DNA from: Bacillus sp. AFS006103
Lineage (GTDB): Bacteria; Bacillota; Bacilli; Bacillales; Cytobacillaceae
Assembly: GCA_002559145.1 (NCBI GenBank)
Contig: NTXX01000011.1
Location: 322,123-386,122 of the forward strand
Direction: 5' to 3'
Length of the DNA stretch: 64,000 bases
The notes beneath the pieces are model-generated. The model worked only from the letters and a program-made list of their open reading frames with translations. It made no database searches and had not been told where the DNA came from. Positions 48,943-58,590 of this stretch are shown piece by piece (within the stretch, counting starts at the first letter, position 1; every line of letters begins with the position of its first letter). The position numbers were made by a program, and so were the translations under genes.

Positions 48943-49431
48943 CTAACACAAAACTATAATTCTATAGGGTGTAGTTTGGGCGGGGATACTTTTTGTGGCA
49001 GGTCCGTATATAACAATTAGATCTCGGTTCACAGGTGTTCTTGAAAAGAGCTGCCCATTTGTTAAAACTATTTGAGTATATGGAGAAATATTTAATCGTA
49101 ATCGTCCATCACTACTCTCCAACTCACTATTAAAATAATCTACTTTTACATTCTGATAGGGGCTTTTCTTTACCATGACGAGTGCTTGATATTGCGGAGG
49201 GTAAATAAGAAGAGCAGGTGCATTTCCGTCATAATATCCAGTCACGCGATCTCCCACTGCCACCATTACATGGTCCACAAAGTAAGTTGTGGGAGACACC
49301 ACGAAATTTACTATTGCTCCCATTCCGTTTTCGACAGATATTAATTTTTTACAGCCTTCTTCTTCACCATTTTGTCCTACAAGATCTGTAATCATGGTGA
49401 TGGTCCCATGAAACGAAAAAAAATTTGTCAA
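48943..49431 (-). CDS. hypothetical 162-aa protein
   Basis: Soluble beta-rich protein (GAIVNFVVSPTTYFVDHVMVAVGDRVTGYYDGNAPALLIYPPQYQALV). TTG start at 49431 with GGAGG 7 nt upstream. I do not recognise a characterised family; the GDRVTGYYDG and PPQYQALV motifs look like an OB-fold-type protein seen in spore formers, but that is an impression only. Divergent from the 49720 gene. Confidence 0.6.
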   Translation of the reverse strand: MTNFFSFHGTITMITDLVGQNGEEEGCKKLISVENGMGAIVNFVVSPTTYFVDHVMVAVGDRVTGYYDGNAPALLIYPPQYQALVMVKKSPYQNVKVDYFNSELESSDGRLRLNISPYTQIVLTNGQLFSRTPVNRDLIVIYGPATKSIPAQTTPYRIIVLC

Positions 49432-49719
49432 CCCTATACCTCCAATGCTTATACCTCTGTATCCGAATGTTCTTTAATATTCCCGGACAAATGTACCCCT
49501 CCAAAACACATGTAATTGCTTTGTGTACATTATGTAGGTCAATACCTATTTGATTGTGTGTCTGCCTATAGAAGATAAGAATATGTTCTGTAGATTCATA
49601 GGAAAGTGGTTAAAATGGTGTTAAGAATAGGTAAATACACATTTATGAGAGAACAAGTTTATAGGTCTATGACTAATGAATAGGATGTTATGAGATAAAA
49701 AATAAAAGGAGTGAATATT

Positions 49720-50142
49720 ATGTATCCTAGTCAAGGACCTTTGTATTATAACTATCCAGATAGTCAGGAAGATTATTTATATTCGTTACCCTACCAAGAA
49801 ATGGATTATTACCATTCAACAATTGATGGAAGACAATTTGGTGGGCAACAACCTCCCTCTGCACCTCCTGGTCAAGAGCTGGAGCCTGGACCGCCAACAT
49901 CACCACCACCATCTATTGTTCCTCAGCAGACTCAACAAGTAGGAGCGTTTGCTGTAGACCCAGGTAGTATGATTAGGTGTTTACACAGATTCACGTATGT
50001 ATGGCTTAGAGGTCGTGAACAATTCTGGTTTTATCCAACATTTATCGGTAGACACTCTGTCTCAGGGTTTCGCTGGACTGGCCGTAGATGGGTCCGTTTC
50101 GGAATAAGTCTTAGACAAATTCAATCGTTTACTTGTGTTTAA
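49720..50142 (+). CDS. hypothetical 140-aa protein with Pro-rich linker
   Basis: N-terminal Tyr-rich segment (about residues 1-35), a Pro/Gln-rich linker (about 40-75) and a compact basic C-terminal domain with two Cys (MIRCLHRFTYVWLRGREQFWFYPTFIGR ... GFRWTGRRWVRFGI ... FTCV). AAAGGAG precedes the ATG at 49720. The layout recalls secreted or spore-surface proteins, but there is no signal peptide. Function unknown. Confidence 0.65.
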   Translation: MYPSQGPLYYNYPDSQEDYLYSLPYQEMDYYHSTIDGRQFGGQQPPSAPPGQELEPGPPTSPPPSIVPQQTQQVGAFAVDPGSMIRCLHRFTYVWLRGREQFWFYPTFIGRHSVSGFRWTGRRWVRFGISLRQIQSFTCV

Positions 50143-50159
50143 TAAGAAAAAATCTTGTT

Positions 50160-50185
50160 GTGGAGGTTTATACAAACCTCCTCTA
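50160..50185 (+). terminator. hairpin after the 140-aa gene
   Basis: GGAGGTTT (50162-50169), loop ATAC, AAACCTCC (50174-50181), a perfect 8-bp stem ~20 bp after the stop. Lacks a clear T run. Confidence 0.5.
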
Positions 50186-50354
50186 ATACTTGTTTATTTC
50201 TATAGTCTGTGTATTTATCACACACCTGCAAGAGGGGACACGTCATATGATACATAAGCCTTTGAATTCAAGGTGAACCAATCACTACCCACATATAGAA
50301 CATAATTATTGGGGGAGATGCTTTTTTCAAAAAAGGAACTTCAGGAGGGACATT

Positions 50355-51734
50355 TTGAAAACTTTATTATTGGAGAACATTTTAACTGCCATGAGTATTC
50401 AGCCTAATGAAAAGCAAAAAGGTATACGAATCAAGAACGTCACTTATGACAGATCTGAAATTAGGAGTCATACGTTATTTTTTCGTTGGAACAATAGAGC
50501 GGTTCCTGTTGAAACGATAAAGAAATACAAAAATGTATTCATCGTTACAGATACACCATTTTCTCAGCTGGAAAGTTTAAATTCGAATCAAATCATTATG
50601 GTAAAGGATCTCAAAGACAGTTTCTTTAAATTCACTTCGTACTATAGGCATCTGTTTAACCTTCCTGTAGTCGCCATTACTGGTACATGTGGTAAGTCTA
50701 CTACGAAAGAAATGCTAAAACATATTTTAGAAGAAACACATAAGGTTCAATCAACAATTTCCAGCAAAAATGCCAATTGTTACAACCTGCCTTATTTAAT
50801 GGGAATAGATGATGATACGGATGTGGCCGTGTTTGAAACTGCTGTATCTTCAAAAGGGGATATGACGGAGTCCTGTAAGTATTTTTACCCGACGATTGGA
50901 ATTATGACTATGATTGATGTGGATCATACGGATAAAATTCGATCATTTGATACCTATCTAGCAGAAAAGGCGAAAATAATGCAAGGGATGGACAATAAGG
51001 GGATTCTCATCCTAAATTCGGACGACCCCTATCTTTCCGTAATTGATACATCTAAATTTAAGGGAAAGATTATAACATTCGGAAAAAACAAGAATGCTAT
51101 TTTTAGAATTAAAAAGTTTCAATATCATTCATCAGGCATGACTTTTTGGATGGAATTTAAACAAAGGGAATTTAAAGGATATATACCGGGTCTTGGTGAG
51201 CACAGTGTGTATAATGCAGTCGCTTCAATAGCAGCTGCTGCCATGTTAGGAGTGGATATTCCCTATGCTATAAAGAGATTGTCTTCTTATCACCACATGA
51301 GATCCCATTTTCAAATAATTGAAGGACGAAATCACATTACTTTGGTGGATGATACGTGGAAGTCAAATCCTGCTTCCTTAAGAAAAGGCTTAGAAACGTT
51401 AAGCAGAATAGCATTGCCATTGCAAAGAAAAATTGCTGTTCTAGGAAGAATGGCGGCACTGGGAAAATATGCAGATGAAGAATACGAAAAGGCAGGACAT
51501 TTAATCGGCGCTTCAGGGATCGAAATTCTCATCACCAAAGGATTTATTGCAAAAGATTTTGAAAAGCCAGCTATAGAGGCAGGAGTAAATCCGCACAATG
51601 TTTATCATTTTTCAGATGCAGACGAAATGAAAAGGTTTTTTGATTCATTTTTAATCCCAAATGACATTGTTTATTTCAAAACGGGCGGGGATGACTCAGA
51701 TTTCGATGATGTCATCGACTATTTAAGAGGTTAA
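50355..51734 (+). CDS. Mur ligase-family protein (MurF-like)
   Basis: 459-aa ATP-dependent amide ligase fold: N-terminal MurF-like domain, P-loop ITGTCGKSTTK (about residue 110), central domain with HTDKIRSFDTYLAEKAKI and GLGEHSVYNAVASIAAA, C-terminal ligase domain. Too divergent to be the housekeeping MurF, which also normally sits beside ddl. TTG start at 50355 with AGGAGGG upstream. It converges on two ATP-grasp ligase genes, suggesting a shared amide-forming pathway. Confidence 0.8.
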   Translation: MKTLLLENILTAMSIQPNEKQKGIRIKNVTYDRSEIRSHTLFFRWNNRAVPVETIKKYKNVFIVTDTPFSQLESLNSNQIIMVKDLKDSFFKFTSYYRHLFNLPVVAITGTCGKSTTKEMLKHILEETHKVQSTISSKNANCYNLPYLMGIDDDTDVAVFETAVSSKGDMTESCKYFYPTIGIMTMIDVDHTDKIRSFDTYLAEKAKIMQGMDNKGILILNSDDPYLSVIDTSKFKGKIITFGKNKNAIFRIKKFQYHSSGMTFWMEFKQREFKGYIPGLGEHSVYNAVASIAAAAMLGVDIPYAIKRLSSYHHMRSHFQIIEGRNHITLVDDTWKSNPASLRKGLETLSRIALPLQRKIAVLGRMAALGKYADEEYEKAGHLIGASGIEILITKGFIAKDFEKPAIEAGVNPHNVYHFSDADEMKRFFDSFLIPNDIVYFKTGGDDSDFDDVIDYLRG

Positions 51735-51754
51735 ACTAGTAGAAAACTATAATC

Positions 51755-51842
51755 ATAAAAAGGCAGCTTTCCTTAGATGAATGGCAACCCAATTGTTCAA
51801 AATTGGAGGTGCTGTTCATGAGCGGCAAGCTGCCTTTTTTTA
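51755..51842. terminator. large bidirectional hairpin between the ligase genes
   Basis: AAAAAGGCAGCTT (51757-51769) pairs perfectly with AAGCTGCCTTTTT (51827-51839); inside, CCAATT pairs with AATTGG and ATGAA with TTCAT. A/T runs on both ends allow termination in both directions between converging genes. The 57-nt structured interior is longer than a terminator needs. Confidence 0.75.
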
Positions 51843-51877
51843 GGCAATGTATTTAGTGTTTTATTTTTACTTCCAGT

Positions 51878-52906
51878 TTAATGTTTATTTTTGTCAGCTA
51901 GATATTTAGCATACAAAATCGTGTTTTTGGCTACATCTAATTCAAGACTATATATATTAGGTGGACCTGGCCGCCAATTTACTTCAAAAAGCCATAGTTT
52001 TTGGTTTGCATCAATTCCGACGTCAATTCCTAATTCATCCAATTCATTATCATTTAAAGAATCAAAATGATTTGAAAAACTGATCGCAAACTGTTCTAGA
52101 TACCTTTGAATATCATACCAGGAGTCACCAAACTCATGTTTCAAAAAAATATCCAAGTAAGTACTATAACCACCACTCCCCATATTAGATGTAATCGTTC
52201 CTAAACGCCCGATCCTTGGATATATAGAAGTAATCACCCATTTTCCTTCTCCATTTTTTTGTACATGCAACCGGAAATCAAAAACATGACCGGATTTTGT
52301 TTGACTTGTAATAAACTGTTGAATTACGTACTCATGTTCTTGTATTTTAGGGGTTAACCAATCTACCAATTGTTTTTCATTCATAGATGATTCTAATCCG
52401 GCATCATTTATTTTGTAATGATTTGATCCATATTTTTCAATAAAAACAACGCCTCCTCCTTGATGCCCGGATAACGGTTTGATAATAACCTTTTGAAAAC
52501 GTTTGATCATGTCAAAAAAAATCTGAACGTTAGTTAATTCATAGAAAGGAATAAGGTAATGTTTAAATTTATTTGCGTGTTTAATTCTGTTATATACCGT
52601 TAATTTGTCCCCAATAGAATGGCTTGTAAACGGAATCCTATCAAATAAATAATCAAAAATATGTTTAGTTTTCTCACTGGCAAGATAACTTGCATTATAA
52701 ATGACATCAGGGAATGGAAATTCTTTTTCAATCCAACGTCCATTTTCATAGGCTTTTCCTAAAATTTTTTGCTGTTTTATATTCACCTTCCCTAGGGTAA
52801 AGTAAAAAAAACTTACACCTTCTGCTTTTGCTACGGCGGCATAAGCATATGTTTTCTTTACATTACTTGGATCTCTACGATGATGAAGCATGCCAATTAG
52901 CGTCAT
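51878..52906 (-). CDS. YheC/YheD-family ATP-grasp protein
   Basis: 342-aa ATP-grasp protein of the YheC/YheD (spore-coat associated) family: MTLIGMLHHRRDP at the start, VIIKPLSGHQGGGVVFIEK (ATP-binding lysine and glycine loop, about 150-165), FDFRLHVQKNG, and ELGIDVGIDANQKLWLFEVNWRPGPPN (Mg-binding Glu/Asn). I chose ATG 52906; 52930 lacks a binding site. Probably forms an amide bond on an unknown acceptor. Downstream of another ATP-grasp gene and converging on the MurF-like gene. Confidence 0.8.
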   Translation of the reverse strand: MTLIGMLHHRRDPSNVKKTYAYAAVAKAEGVSFFYFTLGKVNIKQQKILGKAYENGRWIEKEFPFPDVIYNASYLASEKTKHIFDYLFDRIPFTSHSIGDKLTVYNRIKHANKFKHYLIPFYELTNVQIFFDMIKRFQKVIIKPLSGHQGGGVVFIEKYGSNHYKINDAGLESSMNEKQLVDWLTPKIQEHEYVIQQFITSQTKSGHVFDFRLHVQKNGEGKWVITSIYPRIGRLGTITSNMGSGGYSTYLDIFLKHEFGDSWYDIQRYLEQFAISFSNHFDSLNDNELDELGIDVGIDANQKLWLFEVNWRPGPPNIYSLELDVAKNTILYAKYLADKNKH

Positions 52907-52987
52907 TTTACTTCTTTTCCACCTCTCCATATTCTTTTTTGATGATGAAACTAGAATTTTTGTTCAATATTTGTCACTCGCAAAAAT

Positions 52988-54205
52988 CTATATTGGGTCA
53001 ACGTAGAAACGTATATTGCTAGCTGCTCGCATGGCAATTCTTTTTGCTTCCATTTTATAATCGGAGGATGCCAAAATGTATCCGCAACGATCTCCCATTG
53101 ATAAAGGCGGACGTACGATTTGGCCTTGGCGAGGTTTTATATACACCTCTTCTACACCAGGATATTGAGAGCTGAGTTCTTTCCCCGTTACCTTATTTAA
53201 TGTTCCTTTAGAATCAACGGTTAAATAATGTGCATATACATACTTCCTGTGTTTTTTTGTAAGGCGAGGCTCATTTCCTAACATTAATTGAATGGTTTCC
53301 TCTACTAAATTAATTCCATATCCGACTTCAATGATTCGATTCATCGCTCCACCTGAGATTCTCGGATTAATTTCAATTAACTTCCATACCCCATTTACTA
53401 AACGCATTTCAAGGTGACATGCACCATTTTTCATATCAAAGGCCTTTAAGATGGAACTTACTGTATCCAGGATATTATCGTACATTCTTTGATTGCTATA
53501 TGGTAGTAAACAATATCCGGTTACGATAAATCGATGTAAAAGAGTAATCTCTTGTTCGATGATTGCAACAATATGAACTTTTCCATTGTGGACCAAAACT
53601 TCAATTAAATATTGGGGGCCTTTTAGATACTCCTCCAGTAAAATCTGTTCATTTCTTTTTTGTAACTCTTGGATTGCCAGTTTTAACTGGTTCTCGTTAT
53701 TTGCCAACATAACATCTTTTGAGCCGGCAGATGTAGGAGACTTTACAATAAGCGGTAAATAGTCCTTGGCTTGACCAATAAAATACTCTAAGGAATAATC
53801 ATCTGGATTATAAAGGGCATAATAGGGGGAATTTGGGTGTCCTTTGAGAAGCTCACGTGTTAAAACTTTATTTTCCATTTTAAAAATGGAATCAGTAGAG
53901 ACGATACTTGTACAAAATTCTTTTGCTAAGACGGCTGCTAGGTGAACGTATGAATGGACAAAACTAAAAATACCTTTAATTTGTTTGCCTTGTTGTTGAA
54001 GTTTGTTGAGGTTTTTTTTTAATTCAGCATCATTCGATAATTCCACTAAAATCATTTGATGGACTTCGGGAAATTCTGTTCTTTGCTGTATGAACTTTTG
54101 TCTATTGGTGAATAACACCGTAAAAAAGCCGAGTCGTTCAGCAGCTTTTATGGCTTCTCTGCTGGATCCGGATTTGTTAGTTTCTATAAATACAATCGTT
54201 CGCAT
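52988..54205 (-). CDS. ATP-grasp ligase
   Basis: 405-aa carboxylate-amine ligase: N-terminal Rossmann-like part (TIVFIETNKSGSSREAIKAAERLG), ATP-grasp core with LIVKSPTSAGSKDVMLA (about 150-165) and metal-binding EMRLVNGVWKLIEINPRISGG (about 270-290), C-terminal extension (GVEEVYIKPRQGQIVRPPLSMGDRCGYI) typical of biotin-carboxylase-like amino-acid ligases. ATG 54205 with AGGATG 9 nt upstream; 54217 is possible. It precedes the YheC/D gene by 81 bp in the same direction. Confidence 0.8.
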   Translation of the reverse strand: MRTIVFIETNKSGSSREAIKAAERLGFFTVLFTNRQKFIQQRTEFPEVHQMILVELSNDAELKKNLNKLQQQGKQIKGIFSFVHSYVHLAAVLAKEFCTSIVSTDSIFKMENKVLTRELLKGHPNSPYYALYNPDDYSLEYFIGQAKDYLPLIVKSPTSAGSKDVMLANNENQLKLAIQELQKRNEQILLEEYLKGPQYLIEVLVHNGKVHIVAIIEQEITLLHRFIVTGYCLLPYSNQRMYDNILDTVSSILKAFDMKNGACHLEMRLVNGVWKLIEINPRISGGAMNRIIEVGYGINLVEETIQLMLGNEPRLTKKHRKYVYAHYLTVDSKGTLNKVTGKELSSQYPGVEEVYIKPRQGQIVRPPLSMGDRCGYILASSDYKMEAKRIAMRAASNIRFYVDPI

Positions 54206-54563
54206 AAGCTTGGTCATCCTATCTTTACTGATATTTTTAATGAAGGATTTTCTTTACCAGTTTAATTTTAAATTAACTGATACGTACAATTTATTATATT
54301 GTCATAAGACAAGAGTGGTCTGGACAAACATCATAAAACTTAAGACAATTTAATTAAAGAATTTGTAAAAATACAAAATGTATTTATCGGAAATTTGGTA
54401 GATGGATAAATAAAATAGCTAATTGGAAAGATAAATTGATAAAAAGGGGATATTCATTGGCCAATGAGGATTCGATTTATCAAACACTGGTTTCTTGCTT
54501 TTGGAACAGTATCCATTAGAATGCTTGATTAAAAATAACCATATTAGTAAACAGGAGTTTTAG
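54206..54563. other. AT-rich intergenic region
   Basis: Divergent promoter region between the ATP-grasp gene and the DUF421 gene. A 22-codon frame from about 54462 exists but has no binding site that I trust. No repeat or terminator seen. Confidence 0.5.
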
Positions 54564-55268
54564 ATGGAAGATATACTTATACCGGTTCTTAGAACTGTTG
54601 GCAGCTTTATGATTTTAATACTCGTTACTCTGGCAATAGGAAAGCATATTAACTCTCATAAAAACCACTATGGCTTTGCCTTATCTGTAACGATTGGTTC
54701 CTATATAGCTAACATGGGGTTTGATACGAATTTAAAGTTCAAAGAAATGTTTATTTCATTTCTTGTATTAGTTTTAATTTTTTATTTGTTCATGGTGTTA
54801 TCTTCTAGGAGTCGGGTTTTTAGAAAGTGGCTATCAGGTAGACCTACGGTGCTAATAGAAAAAGGAAAATTATTAGACAAGAATATGAAAAAAGTAAAGT
54901 TCTCGATTGATGACCTTAATCAGCTCTTGAGGGAAAAAGAAATCTTTAATATAGCTGAAGTGGAATACGCAATGCTGGAAGTAAACGGGGAATTATCCAT
55001 TCTTAAAAAGGTACCGTTTCAAAATGTAATTAAAAAAGATTTCAATATACCCAATTCATCAGAGTCATTGCCGGTTGAACTAGTAATGGACGGGAAAATC
55101 ATCGAAAAGAACGCTTCCGGCATCTATAGCCGTGAGTGGATTGAAGCTGAATTCAAAAGAAGAAATTTGCGGATAGAAGAAATTTATTATGCTGTAGTCA
55201 ATAGCGGTGGTAACCTTTTTGTAGACAAATACGAAGATAAACTTTCATCACCTACAGATGTTGAATAA
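54564..55268 (+). CDS. DUF421 (YetF-family) membrane protein
   Basis: 234 aa: three membrane helices (about residues 10-85) followed by two cytoplasmic DUF421 repeats (RPTVLIEKGKLLDKNMKKVKFSIDDLNQLLREKEIFNIAEVEYAMLE is the classic signature; second repeat LPVELVMDGKIIEKN). Members are linked to spore germination and wall functions in Bacillus but have no defined activity. CAGGAG before the ATG at 54564. Confidence 0.88.
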   Translation: MEDILIPVLRTVGSFMILILVTLAIGKHINSHKNHYGFALSVTIGSYIANMGFDTNLKFKEMFISFLVLVLIFYLFMVLSSRSRVFRKWLSGRPTVLIEKGKLLDKNMKKVKFSIDDLNQLLREKEIFNIAEVEYAMLEVNGELSILKKVPFQNVIKKDFNIPNSSESLPVELVMDGKIIEKNASGIYSREWIEAEFKRRNLRIEEIYYAVVNSGGNLFVDKYEDKLSSPTDVE

Positions 55269-55276
55269 AATACCAG

Positions 55277-55330
55277 AGGGGCACGGGTCTCACTGCCGAA
55301 AAGGCCGGGAGAACCGTGTCCCTTGGTTTT
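55277..55330 (+). terminator. terminator of the DUF421 gene
   Basis: GGGGCACGG (55278-55286) pairs with CCGTGTCCC (about 55314-55322) with further inner pairs (GTCTC/GGAGA, CCG/CGG), then TTGGTTTT. It overlaps the end of the converging regulator gene. Confidence 0.7.
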
Positions 55331-57161
55331 AGCTTTTGCTTAACTGTAATATATCTGTATCTTTCTCATTAATATATTGATATATATTAATGGCTAAATG
55401 AATATTAAATAACGGTTGACTATCATTTAAGTCTATTAATAGAATTTCCTCAATTCGTTTTAAACGATAGCTTAGGGTATTGGTATGAATATGTAAAGAA
55501 TCGGCTGTTTTCTTAATGTTTTGATTTTGGTCTAAGAAAACAATCAGTGTGCTTAACAGTTCGCCTTTTCTAGTTTTTTCATATTCAATTAAGGGACCTA
55601 ATACTTCATGGATAAAATCGATCAATTCTTCCTTTGAATTTTGTAAAATAAACCTCTGGACGCCAAGGTCTGTATAACTAAGGACTCTATGATCAAATCG
55701 ATAGTTTTTGAGAAACTTTATGCACTTTGTCGCTTCTACAAATGATTCGTGGACAAAAATAAGCCCTTGCTTAATTCTTCCAATCCCAATGGATACGTCT
55801 ATCTCTTTATATTTATTAGTAATTTCATTCTGTAAATTTTTTGCAAGTTCTTTTATTTCGGCAAAAATGTTGGAAGAAGAGACTCTTGAAGGCAAGGATA
55901 AAAGGGAGACAATTTGATTTTCATCCCTTACGGCCATTACTTGCGAGTTCCTCCCGAGGAATGAATTGGCCATATGGAGTAAATTCCTTATCAAGTGATT
56001 GCCAATCACCTTGTTCTCGTTAACCTTATCCTCAAAATTAATAAGTATAGCAACATAGTTTCGGTTAGGGTCAAAATTTAAATTTTTTGCTTTCTGAATG
56101 AGTGCTTCATCGATCTGTCCAGAAAAAAGCTTGGTCACGAATTCCCCTCTTAAACGCTGCTGTGATTCAAAAACGGCCTGTTCTTTTCCCAGTTCAAGTG
56201 AAATGACTGTACAGGCATGTTCAAGAGCAGCGATATCCACCTCATTCATTTTTTGTTTTGATAGGAGGATTAGCCCCCCTAGAGACTTTAATTTGGATCC
56301 AAGTGGTAATACAACTAATTGATACGTTTCATCATTTAATGATATTTCGGAAACGGTATGTGAGTTTTCAAGTGTTAGGATAATTTGTTTTGCATACGCT
56401 TTCATAAACTCGGTCATTTCATCTGAAAAGGAGGAATAGCAGGCAGATGCCCTAAGTTCCCCTATTTCATCAAAGAGAAACATCTGTTGTCCGATTGTTT
56501 TATGAATATAATCCATAATCGATTGAATTCCTTCTCCATTTACAACGAGATTGGCCAGGTTTCTATGTATTTCGATGGAATGTGAAAGTTTCTGAACCAT
56601 TTTTTCCTTCTCATTATAAAGAATGGATTTTTCCAAGGCGACTGCTGCTTGGTGGCCAATTGCTTCTAATAGATTAATATCCTCTTGCTTAAACTGCAAC
56701 GATTGTTCAAAAGAATCCAATGTAATCACGCCAATACATTTTCCGTTTTGTAATATAGGTGAAGAAATGACTGATGTAAAATGGAAATTACTTGGAATAG
56801 ACTGATCTAATAAATCTCTGTTATCTGGAGTTAATGTTGAAAGTGCCTGTTTAATTTCTACTTCATTCCAAAAAATGAGGCATTTTTTGGCTGCAAAAGA
56901 CATCCCAGTCATGGATTCACCACTAACTAGTTTAATTTGCCTAAATATATGTGGATAAAATAATCCTTGAGCAGATTTGGCGATGAGTCGATTCTGGTTT
57001 TTGTCAAAAATCCAGATAGAGCCCCCTCCAGCCGCTTCAACGACAGATATCGTTTCATTCATGATGGAATCAAAGATGGTATCAATATCTAATTTGGAAT
57101 TGATCACGTTCGACACATGGATTAAGGACTTTAATTGCCGATGAGTTAAGGTATCTTGCAT
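55329..57161 (-). CDS. GAF-domain PucR/CdaR-type transcriptional regulator
   Basis: 610 aa: N-terminal GAF sensor (about residues 25-185, VEAAGGGSIWIFDKNQNRLIA ... VISSPILQNGKCIGVITLDS), a middle region, a GGDEF-like degenerate domain (about 380-480, IDVSIGIGRI) and a C-terminal PucR helix-turn-helix (NQNIKKTADSLHIHTNTLSYRLKRIEEIL). Divergent from the leucine/acyl-CoA operon, which it probably controls in response to a small molecule. ATG at 57161 after AAAGGATG. Confidence 0.87.
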   Translation of the reverse strand: MQDTLTHRQLKSLIHVSNVINSKLDIDTIFDSIMNETISVVEAAGGGSIWIFDKNQNRLIAKSAQGLFYPHIFRQIKLVSGESMTGMSFAAKKCLIFWNEVEIKQALSTLTPDNRDLLDQSIPSNFHFTSVISSPILQNGKCIGVITLDSFEQSLQFKQEDINLLEAIGHQAAVALEKSILYNEKEKMVQKLSHSIEIHRNLANLVVNGEGIQSIMDYIHKTIGQQMFLFDEIGELRASACYSSFSDEMTEFMKAYAKQIILTLENSHTVSEISLNDETYQLVVLPLGSKLKSLGGLILLSKQKMNEVDIAALEHACTVISLELGKEQAVFESQQRLRGEFVTKLFSGQIDEALIQKAKNLNFDPNRNYVAILINFEDKVNENKVIGNHLIRNLLHMANSFLGRNSQVMAVRDENQIVSLLSLPSRVSSSNIFAEIKELAKNLQNEITNKYKEIDVSIGIGRIKQGLIFVHESFVEATKCIKFLKNYRFDHRVLSYTDLGVQRFILQNSKEELIDFIHEVLGPLIEYEKTRKGELLSTLIVFLDQNQNIKKTADSLHIHTNTLSYRLKRIEEILLIDLNDSQPLFNIHLAINIYQYINEKDTDILQLSKS

Positions 57162-57208
57162 CTGTCATCATCCTTTCTCTAAGACTACACATTTCATCCA
57201 ATTTGTAT

Positions 57209-57229
57209 TTTTGTGTAAAAGACACAAAT
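57209..57229. promoter_or_regulatory. inverted repeat, candidate operator for the PucR-type regulator
   Basis: TTTGTGT (57210-57216), spacer AAAAG, ACACAAA (57222-57228): perfect 7-bp arms, 49 bp upstream of the regulator start and ~180 bp before the acyl-CoA dehydrogenase gene. Confidence 0.5.
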
Positions 57230-57406
57230 TTTTCATAATTATATTCATGAAAATATACATAGCTTAATACTCATAATGATTATATTCTTATTATAAGAAA
57301 GTTTTGAAAATAATGAAAGGAGTTCATCTTATAGATAGGTAGTGAAGGATTAATTTTTTTTTGCTAAAAAAACAAATCAGAATATTAAGAAAGGGGATGT
57401 AGATAA

Positions 57407-58546
57407 ATGAATTTTGATTTAACGAAAGAACAAGAGATGATCCGCAAGTTAGTTCGAGATTTTGCTGATGCAGAAGTTGCTACTGGAGCGGATGAACGTG
57501 ATCGAACGGGGGAATTCCCTAAGGAAGTGTTTGCAAAATTAGCAGAGTTAGGGATCATGGGCCTGCCATTTCCTGAACAATACGGTGGAGGTGAAGCCGA
57601 TACGATTAGCTTTGCGATTGTCGTGGAAGAACTTAGTCGTGTTTGTGCATCAACAGGCATTACATATTCAGCACATATTTCATTAGGAGGAGCACCTCTT
57701 AATTTATTTGGTACACATGAGCAAAAAGAGAAGTATTTAACACCCATTTGTACGGGAGAGTCTCTTGGAGCATTTGGATTGACTGAGCCAAATGCAGGAT
57801 CTGATGCAGGTGGAACCCAAACAACAGCAGTTCTTGATGGAGATGAGTGGGTCATTAATGGCTCCAAATGTTTTATTACAAATGCAAGCTATGCCAATCA
57901 CCTTGCAGTGACAGCGGTTACAGACCGCTCAAAAGGAATCAACGGAATCAGCGCATTTATTGTTCCTACAAATGCTCCGGGATTCACTGTCATCGACAAC
58001 TACGAAAAAATGGGTCTGCATGCCTCAAATACCACAGAACTTATCATGGAGAATGTAAGAGTTCCAAAAGAAAATCTGTTGGGAACAGATGGAAACGGTT
58101 ACAAGCAATTTTTGGCTACTCTTGATGGCGGAAGAATTGGAATCGCTGCGATGGGTGTAGGTATTGCACAAGGAGCCTATGAAAAAGCTCTTCAATATGC
58201 AAAAGAAAGAAAACAGTTTGGAAAGAGTTTATCCAACTTCCAGGCCATCCAATTTAAATTAGCGGACATGGCTATGAATATCGAATTAGCACGAAATATG
58301 GTTTTTAAAGCAGCTTGGTTAAAGGATCAAGGAAGAGTCTTTAAAAAGGAAGCGGCATATGCAAAATTATTTGCTTCGGAGATGTGCATGCGAGCATGTG
58401 ATCAAGCCGTTCAAATTCATGGCGGTTATGGATATATGAAGGAATATCAAGTGGAACGATTCTTCCGTGATGCAAAACTCTTGGAAATTGGTGAAGGAAC
58501 ATCGGAAGTTCAACGAATGGTCATAGCCAAACAAATTGGATGTTAA
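57407..58546 (+). CDS. acyl-CoA dehydrogenase (YngJ-like, probably isovaleryl-CoA)
   Basis: 379-aa FAD acyl-CoA dehydrogenase: FGLTEPNAGSDAGG (about 127-140), CFITNASYANHLAV, FGKSLSNFQAIQFKLADMA, and C-terminal IHGGYGYMKEYQVERFFRDAKLLEIGEGTSEVQR. First gene of an operon with a biotin carboxylase and HMG-CoA lyase, the order of the B. subtilis yng leucine-degradation operon, so isovaleryl-CoA is the likely substrate. ATG after AAAGGGG. Confidence 0.9.
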   Translation: MNFDLTKEQEMIRKLVRDFADAEVATGADERDRTGEFPKEVFAKLAELGIMGLPFPEQYGGGEADTISFAIVVEELSRVCASTGITYSAHISLGGAPLNLFGTHEQKEKYLTPICTGESLGAFGLTEPNAGSDAGGTQTTAVLDGDEWVINGSKCFITNASYANHLAVTAVTDRSKGINGISAFIVPTNAPGFTVIDNYEKMGLHASNTTELIMENVRVPKENLLGTDGNGYKQFLATLDGGRIGIAAMGVGIAQGAYEKALQYAKERKQFGKSLSNFQAIQFKLADMAMNIELARNMVFKAAWLKDQGRVFKKEAAYAKLFASEMCMRACDQAVQIHGGYGYMKEYQVERFFRDAKLLEIGEGTSEVQRMVIAKQIGC

Positions 58547-58590
58547 TGAATTTTAATAGTAATTAAAAAAATTGTTAAAGGAGCCATTAC

